Source: Hyphomicrobiales bacterium (GTDB taxonomy: Bacteria > Pseudomonadota > Alphaproteobacteria > Rhizobiales > Rhizobiaceae). From it: a stretch of DNA of 64,000 nt. How positions within the stretch are numbered: position 1 is the stretch's first letter; each line of letters starts with the position of its first letter. The notes under the pieces were generated by a model that ran no database searches, was not told the DNA's origin, and was given only the letters and a program-made list of their open reading frames with translations. Both the position numbers and the translations under genes were made by a program. The stretch is taken from assembly GCA_900473185.1 (NCBI GenBank), contig UCKU01000018.1, positions 112,076 through 176,075 on the forward strand. Reading direction: 5' to 3'. Shown piece after piece: positions 21,949 to 31,376 of this stretch.

Positions 21949-24900
21949 ATGGCCGTAGAGTTGCGCTCTCTGCGCGTCACGTCTGATTTCGATGCGGGCC
22001 GATATGTCGCCGGCATGCAGCAGAAGGTCGCTGCGGACCGCGCCGGCACCGAGTCCAGCAAGGCGGCCGGTCAGGCCGTCGAAGGGCTGACGATCAAGGT
22101 ATCGTCCGCGGTGCCGCTGATCGAGCGCCTCAGCCGGACCTATGTCGACGGCTATGGGAACGCCGCGAAGTTCAACAGCGAGATTGTGCGCCTCGCGCGA
22201 TCGCAGGACACGAGCGCCGCATCGGTAGAGCATCTTGAGCTGATCTATGCCGGCCTGCAGAAGCGTTTTGGCCTGATCGCCGATGCCACCGAACTGACCA
22301 AGCGCGGCTACACCGGCCTCGCGGCTGCGATCGAGAACGTCAATGCCCGGCTGAGCCAGAGCACAGTTGCCGAGTCCGCGACGGCAATGTCTGCTCGCAT
22401 CGAGCAGCTCCGCCAGCAGTTCGACCCGACCTATGTTTCCGCGCAGCGCCTTTCGCGCGAGTTGGACGATCTCGCCGAGGCTGAGCGTCTGGGCGTCCAG
22501 GTCACCGGTGGATACGAGCAGGCGCTTGAAGCAATCGTCACGAAGCACGATGCCGTCGCCGCTGCTGCAAAGCGCCAGCGCGAGGAATACGCCCGCCTTG
22601 CACAGGAAGCTCGGCAGGCACAGGCCGCCGATCGCTCGCAGTCCGATATCAACCAGCGTTTCGGCATTGGCTCGGCGAACGACAATAGCGCAGCGCAGTC
22701 CGCAGCGGTCTTTACCCGACAGTTTGAGATTGCCCGCATGCGTGCGGAGCAGGAAGCGGAGAACTTCACCAACGATCTGAACCGTAGGTTTTTCAGCGGG
22801 GCAGGGACGTCGGCAAGGGATTCGGCTTCCGTATTCTCTGCGCAGTTCGCTCAGCAGGACGAACTCGATCGGCTGCGCCGGCAACAGCAGGGTGCGGCCT
22901 TTTCGTCGGACCTGAATGATCGTCTCGGCGTCAATGGGTCCGGGACTTCCGCCCGCGCCTCCGCGGCAGTCTTCGAGGAAAGCGCCCGGGCGGCTGAAGA
23001 ACTGGAACGCCAGGTCGCGGGCGTGCGCGCGCAGATCGATCCACTTGCCGCCGCTCAGAACCGGCTTAACAAGGAGCTGGCCGAGTATCAGAGCCTCGCC
23101 GACCGAGGGGCGATATCGACAGATGAGCTGAGCAAGGCTCAGAACGTAGCCCGCGGCCGGTACGACGCCTATGCGAAAGAGCTGGAGCGGCAGAAGAAGG
23201 GCGGCGTGAGCGGCCTGCCGAGCTATCAGCTCACGAACCTGCTTTATCAGGGCACCGACGTTGTGCAATCGCTCGCCCTCGGGATGCCGTTCCAGCAGGT
23301 CGCCCTGCAGCAGGGTCCGCAGATCGCCCAGATCTTTGCGGCCGATAGCACGGCGCTTAAGGCGCTTGTGAGTAGTGCCGGCGCGGCCACTCTGGCGGTC
23401 ACCGGCACGATCGCCGCCGTCGGCTTGGCTGCGAAGGCCTGGAACGATTACATCGTTTCGGTGAAGGCCGTCGATACCGCAGCAACCGGCCTTGGCCGCG
23501 CCGTTGCAGGATCACGGCAAGAACTGGAAGCATCAGCGCAGGCCGGCGCTGCCGCTGCCGGCATCTCGATCAAAGCCGCTCGTGACATGGAGGTCCAGTT
23601 CCTCCGCACCGGCAAGATCGGTTCGGAAAACTATGAGCGGCTGATCGCCATCTCGAAGAATTTTGGCGCCACCATCGGCCAGGACACTGCGAAGGCCGGC
23701 GAGACCCTCGCGCAGATGTTCGCTGATCCAGCTTCCGCAGCCGAAGCTCTTTCGCGGCAATACGGTCTGATCGATGCCAAGACGGCCGAATATGCGACGA
23801 ACCTTGCTGCCCAGAACCGTCTGACGGAAGCACAGAGCGCGCTCCTCGATGCGTTGCCGAACCGTCTGGCCAAGGCCGCGGAGGCGACGACAGCTCTTGG
23901 CCGCGCCTGGCAGGGCGTCGGCACCTTCGCGAGCTGGGCATTCGACAAGCTGGGGCAATCGGTCGATCGAGCAGTCTATGGCCCTTCGCTGGACGAGCAG
24001 ATTGCGGCTGCACAGAAGGAGCAGGATCGGCTCAAGAACAACCCGGCCGGCTTCCTTAGCCTCCTGTCACCGTTCGGTGTCCAGGACTTCGCGCAGTCGA
24101 CGAAGCTGCTGGAACTCCAGGAGCAAAAGCGTCAGCGCGATGAGAAGGAAGCCCGCGATCGCGAGGCCGCCCGGCTGTCGAATGCCGGTGTTGCCGCCGT
24201 CGGTACCGCCGACCAGTCGCCAGCCGTCAGCAATCTCGTGCAGATCCAGACCCTGCAAAACCAGATTGCGACGCTTGAGGCGCAGCGTGCCGGGACGAGC
24301 GCCGATCAGGAAGAGCGTATCAACACCGCGCTCGAGGCGAAGAAGACGCTGCTTGAAGCGCTTGTCAGCCGCCAGACGCGGCTGACGCAGATCGAGCAGC
24401 TCGATATCGCTGCTGGCAACGAGCGCAATCCGATCCTGCGTGCCGAGTTGATCGCTCGCCGCACGCGCCTTGAGCTTAGCCTGCAGGAAGTAAGCTCTAC
24501 TGAAGCGAATGCGGCTGCCCAGCGCGCCTATAACATGGCGATCGAGGAATTTGTCGCCGGCAATCGCTCGCAGATCGCCGATATGCAGTCCGAGCTCGCC
24601 ATCCGGCTGAAGCTGGATCAGCAGGTTGCCGCCGGCACGATCACGCGCGGAGAGGCGCAGTCGAAGCTTCAGGAAGAGCTGGCGCTTCGTCCGCTTATTC
24701 TGGCCTATGACACGGCAGAGGGCCAGCGGAAGGCCGAGCTGAAGAAAATCCTCGACGATCTGCGCCAATCCTATGAAGGCCTGGCTGCCGAGCAGAGGGC
24801 AGCTGCAGCAACCGATTACCTGCGCAGTCAGACCGATGCGCTGGAGCGCTTGCGCGTCCAGCAGGCCACCGTGGGCGGTTCGGCGACGGAGCAGGCTCAG

Positions 24901-26496
24901 TCGCTGGCAGCGTTCGATGCGGACAAGAAGATCCGCGACCTCGGCATCGATGCGGCCGGACAGCAGGCGGAAGCGATCCGTGGGGTCGCCCGTGCGCTCG
25001 CAGACCAGAACCTTGCGCTCGATCGCAGCAAGGATGCGTGGGACACCTATCGCAACGCCGGCACCAACGCGATCGACACGGTCGTCGACGGGATCGTCAA
25101 CGGAACGAAGCCCACCGATATCCTGAACAGCATGTTCAAGGATCTGACGAAGACCGTTCTGGAGCTCGGGATTGCAAACCCGCTCAAGAACGCTGTTTTC
25201 GGCACCAATCTTGGGACGTTCGCTGACCTTTTTCAGGGGCGGGGCGGTGCGATCGGGAATGCTCTGAGCGGCAGCAGCGTCGCGACGATGAACGTTGCGG
25301 CCGGAAACGTCATGATCAATGGCGGGGTTGGCGGCGCTCTGGGAAGTCTTCTCGGAGGGGCGACAACCGGCAATCTCGTCGCGGCCAATCAGAACCTACC
25401 GGGTATTGTCACCGGCAAGGTTACTTCTGCGGTATTGCCGTCCGTCGAGACACTGGGACGGCGCGGCGGTCTCATCGACCAGGCTATTACGCAGGCGCCC
25501 ACGACGGATATCGCCTCGTTCATCGCTAAGGTTGCGCCGAAGTACGGTGTGGACAGTGCCACTGCGCTCGCTGTCGCGAGGTCTGAAGGTGGTCTGAACA
25601 ACTGGAACCGCCAGTCCGACTATTTCAGGAATGGGGTTCGTGAACAATCGTTCGGTCCGTTCCAGCTCTACAAGGGCGGCGGGTTGGGCAACCAGTTCAT
25701 GCGAGAAACCGGGCTGGACCCGGCCGTGGCGGCTAATGGCCCGGCAGCAACGGAGTGGTCGCTTAAGTACGCGTCTCAACACGGCTGGAGTTCGTGGTAC
25801 GGCGCTGGCAAGGCGGGGATCGGCAACTGGCAGGGGATCGCGGCCAACCAGAACGGCAACACCGCAGTCGACGCCGTCAACAAGCTTGGCGCCTCGGCCG
25901 GCACTGCCACAAAGGGCCTCGACTCTCTCGGTGGCGGTCTCGGAAACCTCGCCCCTGCGCTTAATACGACTGCTCAGGGCCTGAACAGCCTTGGCGGTGG
26001 CCTTGGTCAGTTCTCGCAGCAGCTCGCTGCCGCTGCCAGCGGTGCAAACAGCCCGGGCGGTTTCCTCGGCGGCCTTGGCAGCATCTTCGGAGGCGTTTCG
26101 CCGACGAGTTCGCTCTGGGCCCCGAATACAACACTCGGCAGCTTCCTTGTCCGCGGTTACGCCAGCGGCACGGACAGCGCTCCGGGAGGCATCGCCATGG
26201 TGGGCGAAAACGGCCGGGAGCTGGTGAACCTGCCGCGTGGTGCACAGGTCGTTCCAAACCGGGTGACCGAAGCACTCCTGGCTTCGAGATCCGCGGCGAA
26301 CACGAACGTCCAGTTCAATGTCATCAACAACAACGGCTCGAACGTGAAGGCTGAGCGGCGCGACACGAACGACGGTCCAGTCTTCGACGTGATTATCGAT
26401 GAGGCCGTCGCCGCCAAGCTCAACACGCCAGGATCGCGCTCGCGCCGTGCCGTCAAAACGCAATTCGGCCTAACGGAGGGGCTTGCCAAGCGATGA
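21949..26496 (+). CDS. Tail tape measure protein with lysozyme-like domain
   Basis: The 1515-residue protein sets tail length and helps DNA entry. GAGGATCC lies 8 bases before the ATG. Residues 1-450 are helical coiled coil with many alanine-glutamine-arginine heptads; around 440-500 hydrophobic segments occur (VVQSLALGMPFQQVALQQGP, then AGAATLAVTGTIAAVGLAAKAW). Residues 500-1090 are again coiled coil. Around 1186-1300 a soluble-lytic-transglycosylase/lysozyme-like module is seen (FIAKVAPKYGVDSATALAVARSEGG with catalytic Glu candidate in RSEGG, and FGPFQLYKGG). Near the end GGIAMVGENGRELVNLPRG is a motif common in tape measure C-termini. At about 1.5 angstrom per residue this predicts a tail over 200 nm long. 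Confidence 0.93.
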   Translation: MAVELRSLRVTSDFDAGRYVAGMQQKVAADRAGTESSKAAGQAVEGLTIKVSSAVPLIERLSRTYVDGYGNAAKFNSEIVRLARSQDTSAASVEHLELIYAGLQKRFGLIADATELTKRGYTGLAAAIENVNARLSQSTVAESATAMSARIEQLRQQFDPTYVSAQRLSRELDDLAEAERLGVQVTGGYEQALEAIVTKHDAVAAAAKRQREEYARLAQEARQAQAADRSQSDINQRFGIGSANDNSAAQSAAVFTRQFEIARMRAEQEAENFTNDLNRRFFSGAGTSARDSASVFSAQFAQQDELDRLRRQQQGAAFSSDLNDRLGVNGSGTSARASAAVFEESARAAEELERQVAGVRAQIDPLAAAQNRLNKELAEYQSLADRGAISTDELSKAQNVARGRYDAYAKELERQKKGGVSGLPSYQLTNLLYQGTDVVQSLALGMPFQQVALQQGPQIAQIFAADSTALKALVSSAGAATLAVTGTIAAVGLAAKAWNDYIVSVKAVDTAATGLGRAVAGSRQELEASAQAGAAAAGISIKAARDMEVQFLRTGKIGSENYERLIAISKNFGATIGQDTAKAGETLAQMFADPASAAEALSRQYGLIDAKTAEYATNLAAQNRLTEAQSALLDALPNRLAKAAEATTALGRAWQGVGTFASWAFDKLGQSVDRAVYGPSLDEQIAAAQKEQDRLKNNPAGFLSLLSPFGVQDFAQSTKLLELQEQKRQRDEKEARDREAARLSNAGVAAVGTADQSPAVSNLVQIQTLQNQIATLEAQRAGTSADQEERINTALEAKKTLLEALVSRQTRLTQIEQLDIAAGNERNPILRAELIARRTRLELSLQEVSSTEANAAAQRAYNMAIEEFVAGNRSQIADMQSELAIRLKLDQQVAAGTITRGEAQSKLQEELALRPLILAYDTAEGQRKAELKKILDDLRQSYEGLAAEQRAAAATDYLRSQTDALERLRVQQATVGGSATEQAQSLAAFDADKKIRDLGIDAAGQQAEAIRGVARALADQNLALDRSKDAWDTYRNAGTNAIDTVVDGIVNGTKPTDILNSMFKDLTKTVLELGIANPLKNAVFGTNLGTFADLFQGRGGAIGNALSGSSVATMNVAAGNVMINGGVGGALGSLLGGATTGNLVAANQNLPGIVTGKVTSAVLPSVETLGRRGGLIDQAITQAPTTDIASFIAKVAPKYGVDSATALAVARSEGGLNNWNRQSDYFRNGVREQSFGPFQLYKGGGLGNQFMRETGLDPAVAANGPAATEWSLKYASQHGWSSWYGAGKAGIGNWQGIAANQNGNTAVDAVNKLGASAGTATKGLDSLGGGLGNLAPALNTTAQGLNSLGGGLGQFSQQLAAAASGANSPGGFLGGLGSIFGGVSPTSSLWAPNTTLGSFLVRGYASGTDSAPGGIAMVGENGRELVNLPRGAQVVPNRVTEALLASRSAANTNVQFNVINNNGSNVKAERRDTNDGPVFDVIIDEAVAAKLNTPGSRSRRAVKTQFGLTEGLAKR

Positions 26497-26846
26497 CAGT
26501 TCCCTCCTGGCCGGCCGGTCTGCCGCAAGCTTTCCTGAAGGATGGCTATTCGGAGGAGGGGGCGGACAACCTTCTTGCCAGCAATGTCTCCGTCGGACCT
26601 CCCAAGGTCCGCAGGCGTACCACGTCGAATGTCGAACCGATCACTGGGAGTATGAAAATGACCGAATCCCAGTTGGCGATGCTGAAAGGCTTCGTGAAGA
26701 ACGACATCAGAGACCGCTCGGTCGCCTTCACATTTCCGGACCCGCACGGCGGCTCGCCGCTATTGGTCCGAATGCGCCAACCGATTGCCTCCTCGCCGAT
26801 GGGGATCGAGTGGCGTGTTCAGGTCGCTCTCGAGGTGTTGCCGTGA
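26493..26846 (+). CDS. Minor tail protein downstream of the tape measure
   Basis: The 117-residue protein starts with an ATGA overlap on the tape measure stop. It begins MTVPSWPAGLPQAFLKDGYSEE, followed by beta-rich TTSNVEPITGSMKMTESQLAMLKGFV, then VAFTFPDPHGGSPLLVRM. This opening (WPAxLPQ, followed by beta strands) is typical for a small tail-tip protein that comes directly after the tape measure in rhizobial and other siphoviruses, functionally like lambda gpM. It overlaps the next gene by 4 bases. Family name not certain. Confidence 0.72.
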   Translation: MTVPSWPAGLPQAFLKDGYSEEGADNLLASNVSVGPPKVRRRTTSNVEPITGSMKMTESQLAMLKGFVKNDIRDRSVAFTFPDPHGGSPLLVRMRQPIASSPMGIEWRVQVALEVLP

Positions 26847-27343
26847 GGAACGTGAGCCTCCGATTTCGTAACGCCATCTACGCCCAGGAAACCGACGAGG
26901 TTCCAATCGCGCTCCTCACCGTGACGCACGAATCCTTGTCGATCCCGATTTACATCTCCAGCGATCCAACCACGCGTCTGTCCGACGAGCCGCTGCTATA
27001 CGGGACCGAGAGCCGAGGCAATCAGTATATCTACCTGCCGTTCGAGTTCACCTTGCCTGATGACGCCAGCGACTCGCCGCCGCGTGTGCAGCTGACGATG
27101 GATAATATCGACCGAACGCTTGTCGCAATGCTGCGCTCCTTCGTGACGCCGCCGACACTCAAGATGGAGATCATTCTCGCTTCCGATCCGGACCTCGTCG
27201 AAATCACGGTTCCGGTGCTCGATATGTCCGATGCTACTATCGATGACCACGCCATCTCCACCACGCTCGTGGCGGATCCTCTCATCAACGAACCACACCC
27301 GGCCGGGCAGTTCACGCCCGGATCCTTCCCGGGGCTGTTCTGA
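26843..27343 (+). CDS. DUF1833-type minor tail protein
   Basis: The frame is best started at the GTG at 26843 overlapping the previous stop codon; an upstream extension to 26483 is antisense-like. The 166-residue protein starts with RNVSLRFRNAIYAQETDEVP, then LLTVTHESLSIPIYIS, which match the DUF1833 group of tail-tip proteins (a role like lambda gpL). The rest is beta-rich and ends in a glycine-proline tail. It shares an overlapping ATG with the peptidase gene. Position between the tape measure follower and the NlpC/P60 protein agrees with lambda order M-L-K-I-J. Confidence 0.78.
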   Translation: MRNVSLRFRNAIYAQETDEVPIALLTVTHESLSIPIYISSDPTTRLSDEPLLYGTESRGNQYIYLPFEFTLPDDASDSPPRVQLTMDNIDRTLVAMLRSFVTPPTLKMEIILASDPDLVEITVPVLDMSDATIDDHAISTTLVADPLINEPHPAGQFTPGSFPGLF

Positions 27344-27735
27344 TGGAGCGGTTTGTCGGCATTCCCTACATTCCTCACGGTCGGGATTATGACGGTGCGG
27401 ACTGCTGGGGCATCCTGTTCCTCTATTTCCGTGACGTGTTGGGCACTCCCATCCCTTCCTATTCGGCAGAAATGCGGGAGCTGGAGTTTCATCGGCACGA
27501 GATCTCGCAACTGATCGTCGCCGAGAAGGGCCAGCAGTGGACAGAGGTCGATATGCCGGCGTCGGGAGACTGCGTGCTGATGCGCGTCGGTCGCGATGAG
27601 AGCCACGTCGGCGTGTTCATCGGCGGCGGTCAGATGCTGCATTCGGAAGGCCCGCATCCGTCGCAGATCGAGCGGATTGGCGATATGCGCTGGCGCAGCC
27701 GGATCGTCGGCTATTTCAGGTTCAGCCCGTGCTGA
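27343..27735 (+). CDS. NlpC/P60-type tail-tip peptidase, gpK-like
   Basis: The 130-residue protein has the cysteine motif DGADCWG (Cys near residue 22) and a later histidine motif SHVGVFIGGGQMLHSEGP near residues 87-104, the two halves of an NlpC/P60 (C40) catalytic site. It begins MERFVGIPYIPHGRDY. The tail-tip peptidase cleaves peptidoglycan stems to let the tail tube through, as proposed for lambda gpK. The start touches the previous stop by one base, and the end overlaps the start of gpJ by 7 bases. Confidence 0.88.
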   Translation: MERFVGIPYIPHGRDYDGADCWGILFLYFRDVLGTPIPSYSAEMRELEFHRHEISQLIVAEKGQQWTEVDMPASGDCVLMRVGRDESHVGVFIGGGQMLHSEGPHPSQIERIGDMRWRSRIVGYFRFSPC

Positions 27736-30700
27736 TTGTGCGGAATGCTGAAGCCGAGATCATCGCACCTGGTGAAGTGGTCAACGTCTATATCCGTCGT
27801 TCGCCACTTCGACAGCAGCGCGAGCACATCAAGGTAGCTGCCGGTCTGTCGATCGAGGAGATTATCTCCTGCTGTGGTCTAGAGCCGGCGCGCCTGCATG
27901 TCAGCATCAACGGTCATGTTATCGAGCAGCGGAACTGGGCGCGCGTGCGCGCAAAACCGGGCGTCTCTGTCGCAATCGTCAAGGTGCCTGGCAAAGGCGC
28001 GCTGAGAGCGATCGCCGGCCTCGTCGTTGCCCTCGTCGCTGCCGTTGCTGCGCCGTGGCTTGTCGGTGCATTGCTCCCTGGCTTGGGGGGTACCGCGGCA
28101 GCTGTTGCCACCGGCTTGATCGGCGCCGGTATCTCGCTTGCAGGTTCGCTGATCGTTAATGCGCTTTTCCCGGTGGCAAAACCGGACTCCTCCTTGCCGC
28201 AGACGAAAACGCTCTATTCGATCGGCGGAGGCCAGAACACGGCCGCGCAGTATGGCGCGATACCGGAAATCTTCGGCACGCATCGGATCTCGCCTCCCAA
28301 GGCCGCCGGCGATTACACCGAACTGGTTGGTGATGATCAGTATCTCCGGATGCTTTTCGTGGTGGGCTATGGCCCCATCAACGTCTCGGACATCAAGATC
28401 GGCGAAACCGCGATCAGCAAGTTCGAAGACGTCACTTGTAATATAATCACCGATCACACGGTGACGCCGATCACGCTCTATACAAAGCCGGTCTATCAGG
28501 AAGACGCATCCGTTCTTCTCGACGTGCCGACAGGATGGGTTGAGCGCACGACAGCTGACAATATCGACGAGATCTCTGTCGATATTAGCGCGCCGAACGG
28601 GATCTACCGGCTGAAGGCAAAAGACGGCTCGCGCGCCAATTATGCTGTCACGATCGCAGTCCAATACAAGCTGTCGTCCAGCTCTGCCTGGCTCAACTGG
28701 GGCACGTTTGACCTAACCTCGAATTCTCCTCAGGCAGTTCGGCGCACGTCCGCACTGTCGGTGCCGCGTGGGAAATACGACGTCCGTCTCAGCAAGTCGT
28801 CCCCCGACTACGAAGGCGGCAAGGATACAGTTTCCGAAACGGTTTATTGGACCGCTGTTCGCGGCCGTCGCAACGAACCGGTTATCAGCTTTTCAAAACC
28901 ACTCACGCTTATCGAAATGCGCATCCGTGCGACCGGCCAGCTCAACGGTACGGTCAACACGTTGAACTGCATTGCGAGCCCGATGATTCCATCCTGGAAT
29001 GGGAGCTTTAACTGGGTGCCGAACATCGTCACTCGAAATCCGGCGGACCACTTCCGGCATGTATTGCAGGGCAATGCCAACGCAAGGCCGGCCCCGGACG
29101 CGGCGATTGATCTGGACAGTATCCAGAGATGGCATGCGTACAATGTGGCGAATAACTTCACCTTCGATTTTGTCGCAAGTGAGCAACTGTCTGTTTATGA
29201 CCGACTGACACAGATCGCCGCGGCTGGCCGCGCGGCTGTTTCAAATCGCGATGGTCGATGGGGCGTCGTCTGGGATGTGGAAAGCTCGCCTATAGTGCAG
29301 CATTTCTCTCCGCGCAATTCGTCGAACTTCTCATCGGTAAGGGCCTATGCGGATGTGCCGCATGGTTTCCGGGTAAAATTCATCAACCGCGCCAACGGCT
29401 ATCTGAACGATGAGCGCGTCGTTTACGCGGACGGCTACACCAAAGCGAACGCGACCAAGTTCGAAGGCGTGGAATTCCCCGGCGTCACTGACCCTGACCT
29501 GATCTGGAGGCACGGTCGCTACCACATCGCGCAACTTGAACTGCAGCGGGAGACCTACTCGCTCGACAGCGACTTCGAGCATCTGGTTTGCACACGTGGC
29601 GACCGCGTGCGTGTCAATCACGATGTGGTGCTGTGGGGTGCAGGTGCGGCTCGGGTGAGATCGGTCAGCTCGTCGCCGCAAGGGGTCGTGCTCGACAATC
29701 TACTGACTATGCATTCCGGGAAGATCTACAGCATGCGGTTCCGGGCTGCCGACGGTTCGTCGATCCTGCGGCAGATCACCGGGGCTGACGGCGAGTTTCG
29801 TGCATTTCAGTTTTCGGACACTGGCGCGCTACCGGCCGCCGGCGACCTCGCCCAGTTCGGCGAGAACGGGTTCGAAAGTGTGGTCCTGCGCGTAAAGAAC
29901 ATCGCCGCAAGACAGGACCTCTCTGCTCACCTGGAACTTGTCGACGACGCGCCAGCCATCATGCAGGCCGACAAGGGAACGATACCGCCATTTCAGACAG
30001 GCATCGCCCCCCTTCCGGACTATAGGGCTTCCGCGCCATCGGGATTGTCCTATGCGGAGACGATCTGGACTACTGCGCCGGCTACTTCGGAGGTCAGCCT
30101 TGCTTGGCAGGCACCGAACGTCGGTGCCGCCGTGTCCTATATCATCCAGTTCCGCCGCTCTGGTGACGATATCTGGATAACCGCCCCAAGCGTCAATGTG
30201 CCGACAGCAAGGCTCGTCGACCTCGCGAGCGGCGTCTATGACGTGCGCATAAGGGCAATCTTTGCAAACGGCGAGCTTTCCGGATTTCTTACGGGCTCCT
30301 TCGTCTGCGCCATCTTTGCGTCTAACCCGCAAGATGTCGGCGACTTCCGCGTCGCGATCAGTGGCGACATTGCGATGTTGCAGTGGGAGGCGCAGAGCGA
30401 TCAGGCCGTTTCACACTTCGAGATCCGCTTTTCGCCGGCCGTAAGCGGCGTGACCTGGCAAACCGCCTCGCAGCTGCGGCCGCATGTCACCGGCTCGCAA
30501 ACGCAAGTGCCGTCGATGGTTGGGACGTATCTTATAAAGGCGGTGACCTTCGCCGGACTGATGTCGGTCAACGCAGCGCTGATCGTCAGCACCGTCAACC
30601 CCCTGACGGCTTTCAACGCGGTCGAAGCACTCGTCGAGGCGCCTAGTTTCGCTGGCGGCAAGGATGGGGTGGTGGCGGTGGGCAGCGCCCTGCAGCTTGA

Positions 30701-31376
30701 TACCGCAACCGACTTGTTTGCGCTGGTAGATTGGTATTCGGTCGAGGACTTTTTCCTGTCACTCGGCGGGTTCCTGAGTGAAGGCGTCTATGAATTTGGC
30801 GACATTATCGACCTCGGCGAAGTTTACACATCCCGAGTCAGTGCTGCCATCTCTGCATTCGGTCTTGTAGCAAGCCTGGACCTGTTCAATCGTTCGGACT
30901 GGTTTGATGTCCCGGACTATTTCGGCATGGCATCGGACGCCCAATGGAACGTGCGGGTCGAGGTTTCGTCGACGACGGACGATCCTTCCGGATCGCCGGT
31001 CTGGACGGATTGGGCGCAGCTGGTGACCTCGGACGTGTCTGCGAGAGCGTATCGCTTCCGTGCCCGGCTGCTGTCGTTCCAATTCGATGTCACGCCCGTT
31101 GTTCAGGGTCTATCCGTGACTGTCGATATGCCTGATCGGGTGATCGCCGAAAACGATCTCGTCGTTACGACGGCCGGTCGCTCGATTTCCTTCTCGCCCA
31201 CCTATTACGTCCTGAGCGGCATCTCGATCGCCGCGCAGAACATGCAGACTGGCGACTATTACCAAATTACCGGCAAGACCAACGCCGGCTTCACCATCAA
31301 CTTCAAAAACGCAGCGGGCGCTCCTGTGGAACGCACCTTCGATTATGTGGCTAAAGGATACGGATACGTCCAATGA
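27729..31376 (+). CDS. Tail tip / host specificity protein, gpJ-like
   Basis: The 1215-residue protein starts at a GTG within the end of the peptidase gene. Residues 1-90 are a beta-rich domain, then an alanine-valine-rich hydrophobic stretch at about 92-160 (ALRAIAGLVVALVAAVAAPWLVGALLPG region) which is typical for gpJ-like proteins and could pass the outer membrane. The middle shows PKAAGDYTELVGDDQYLRMLFVVGYGPI and ISVDISAPNGIY, hallmarks of central tail-tip proteins. From about 765 to 980 fibronectin-type repeats follow (SEVSLAWQAPNVGAAVSYIIQFR and DFRVAISGDIAMLQWEAQ). The C-terminal part likely holds the fibre attachment. Confidence 0.92.
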   Translation: MLIVRNAEAEIIAPGEVVNVYIRRSPLRQQREHIKVAAGLSIEEIISCCGLEPARLHVSINGHVIEQRNWARVRAKPGVSVAIVKVPGKGALRAIAGLVVALVAAVAAPWLVGALLPGLGGTAAAVATGLIGAGISLAGSLIVNALFPVAKPDSSLPQTKTLYSIGGGQNTAAQYGAIPEIFGTHRISPPKAAGDYTELVGDDQYLRMLFVVGYGPINVSDIKIGETAISKFEDVTCNIITDHTVTPITLYTKPVYQEDASVLLDVPTGWVERTTADNIDEISVDISAPNGIYRLKAKDGSRANYAVTIAVQYKLSSSSAWLNWGTFDLTSNSPQAVRRTSALSVPRGKYDVRLSKSSPDYEGGKDTVSETVYWTAVRGRRNEPVISFSKPLTLIEMRIRATGQLNGTVNTLNCIASPMIPSWNGSFNWVPNIVTRNPADHFRHVLQGNANARPAPDAAIDLDSIQRWHAYNVANNFTFDFVASEQLSVYDRLTQIAAAGRAAVSNRDGRWGVVWDVESSPIVQHFSPRNSSNFSSVRAYADVPHGFRVKFINRANGYLNDERVVYADGYTKANATKFEGVEFPGVTDPDLIWRHGRYHIAQLELQRETYSLDSDFEHLVCTRGDRVRVNHDVVLWGAGAARVRSVSSSPQGVVLDNLLTMHSGKIYSMRFRAADGSSILRQITGADGEFRAFQFSDTGALPAAGDLAQFGENGFESVVLRVKNIAARQDLSAHLELVDDAPAIMQADKGTIPPFQTGIAPLPDYRASAPSGLSYAETIWTTAPATSEVSLAWQAPNVGAAVSYIIQFRRSGDDIWITAPSVNVPTARLVDLASGVYDVRIRAIFANGELSGFLTGSFVCAIFASNPQDVGDFRVAISGDIAMLQWEAQSDQAVSHFEIRFSPAVSGVTWQTASQLRPHVTGSQTQVPSMVGTYLIKAVTFAGLMSVNAALIVSTVNPLTAFNAVEALVEAPSFAGGKDGVVAVGSALQLDTATDLFALVDWYSVEDFFLSLGGFLSEGVYEFGDIIDLGEVYTSRVSAAISAFGLVASLDLFNRSDWFDVPDYFGMASDAQWNVRVEVSSTTDDPSGSPVWTDWAQLVTSDVSARAYRFRARLLSFQFDVTPVVQGLSVTVDMPDRVIAENDLVVTTAGRSISFSPTYYVLSGISIAAQNMQTGDYYQITGKTNAGFTINFKNAAGAPVERTFDYVAKGYGYVQ

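Noticed and set aside
21784..23268. A 494-residue leftward frame antisense to the tape measure
   Set aside because: Mirror of the coiled-coil part of the tape measure; no recognisable protein.
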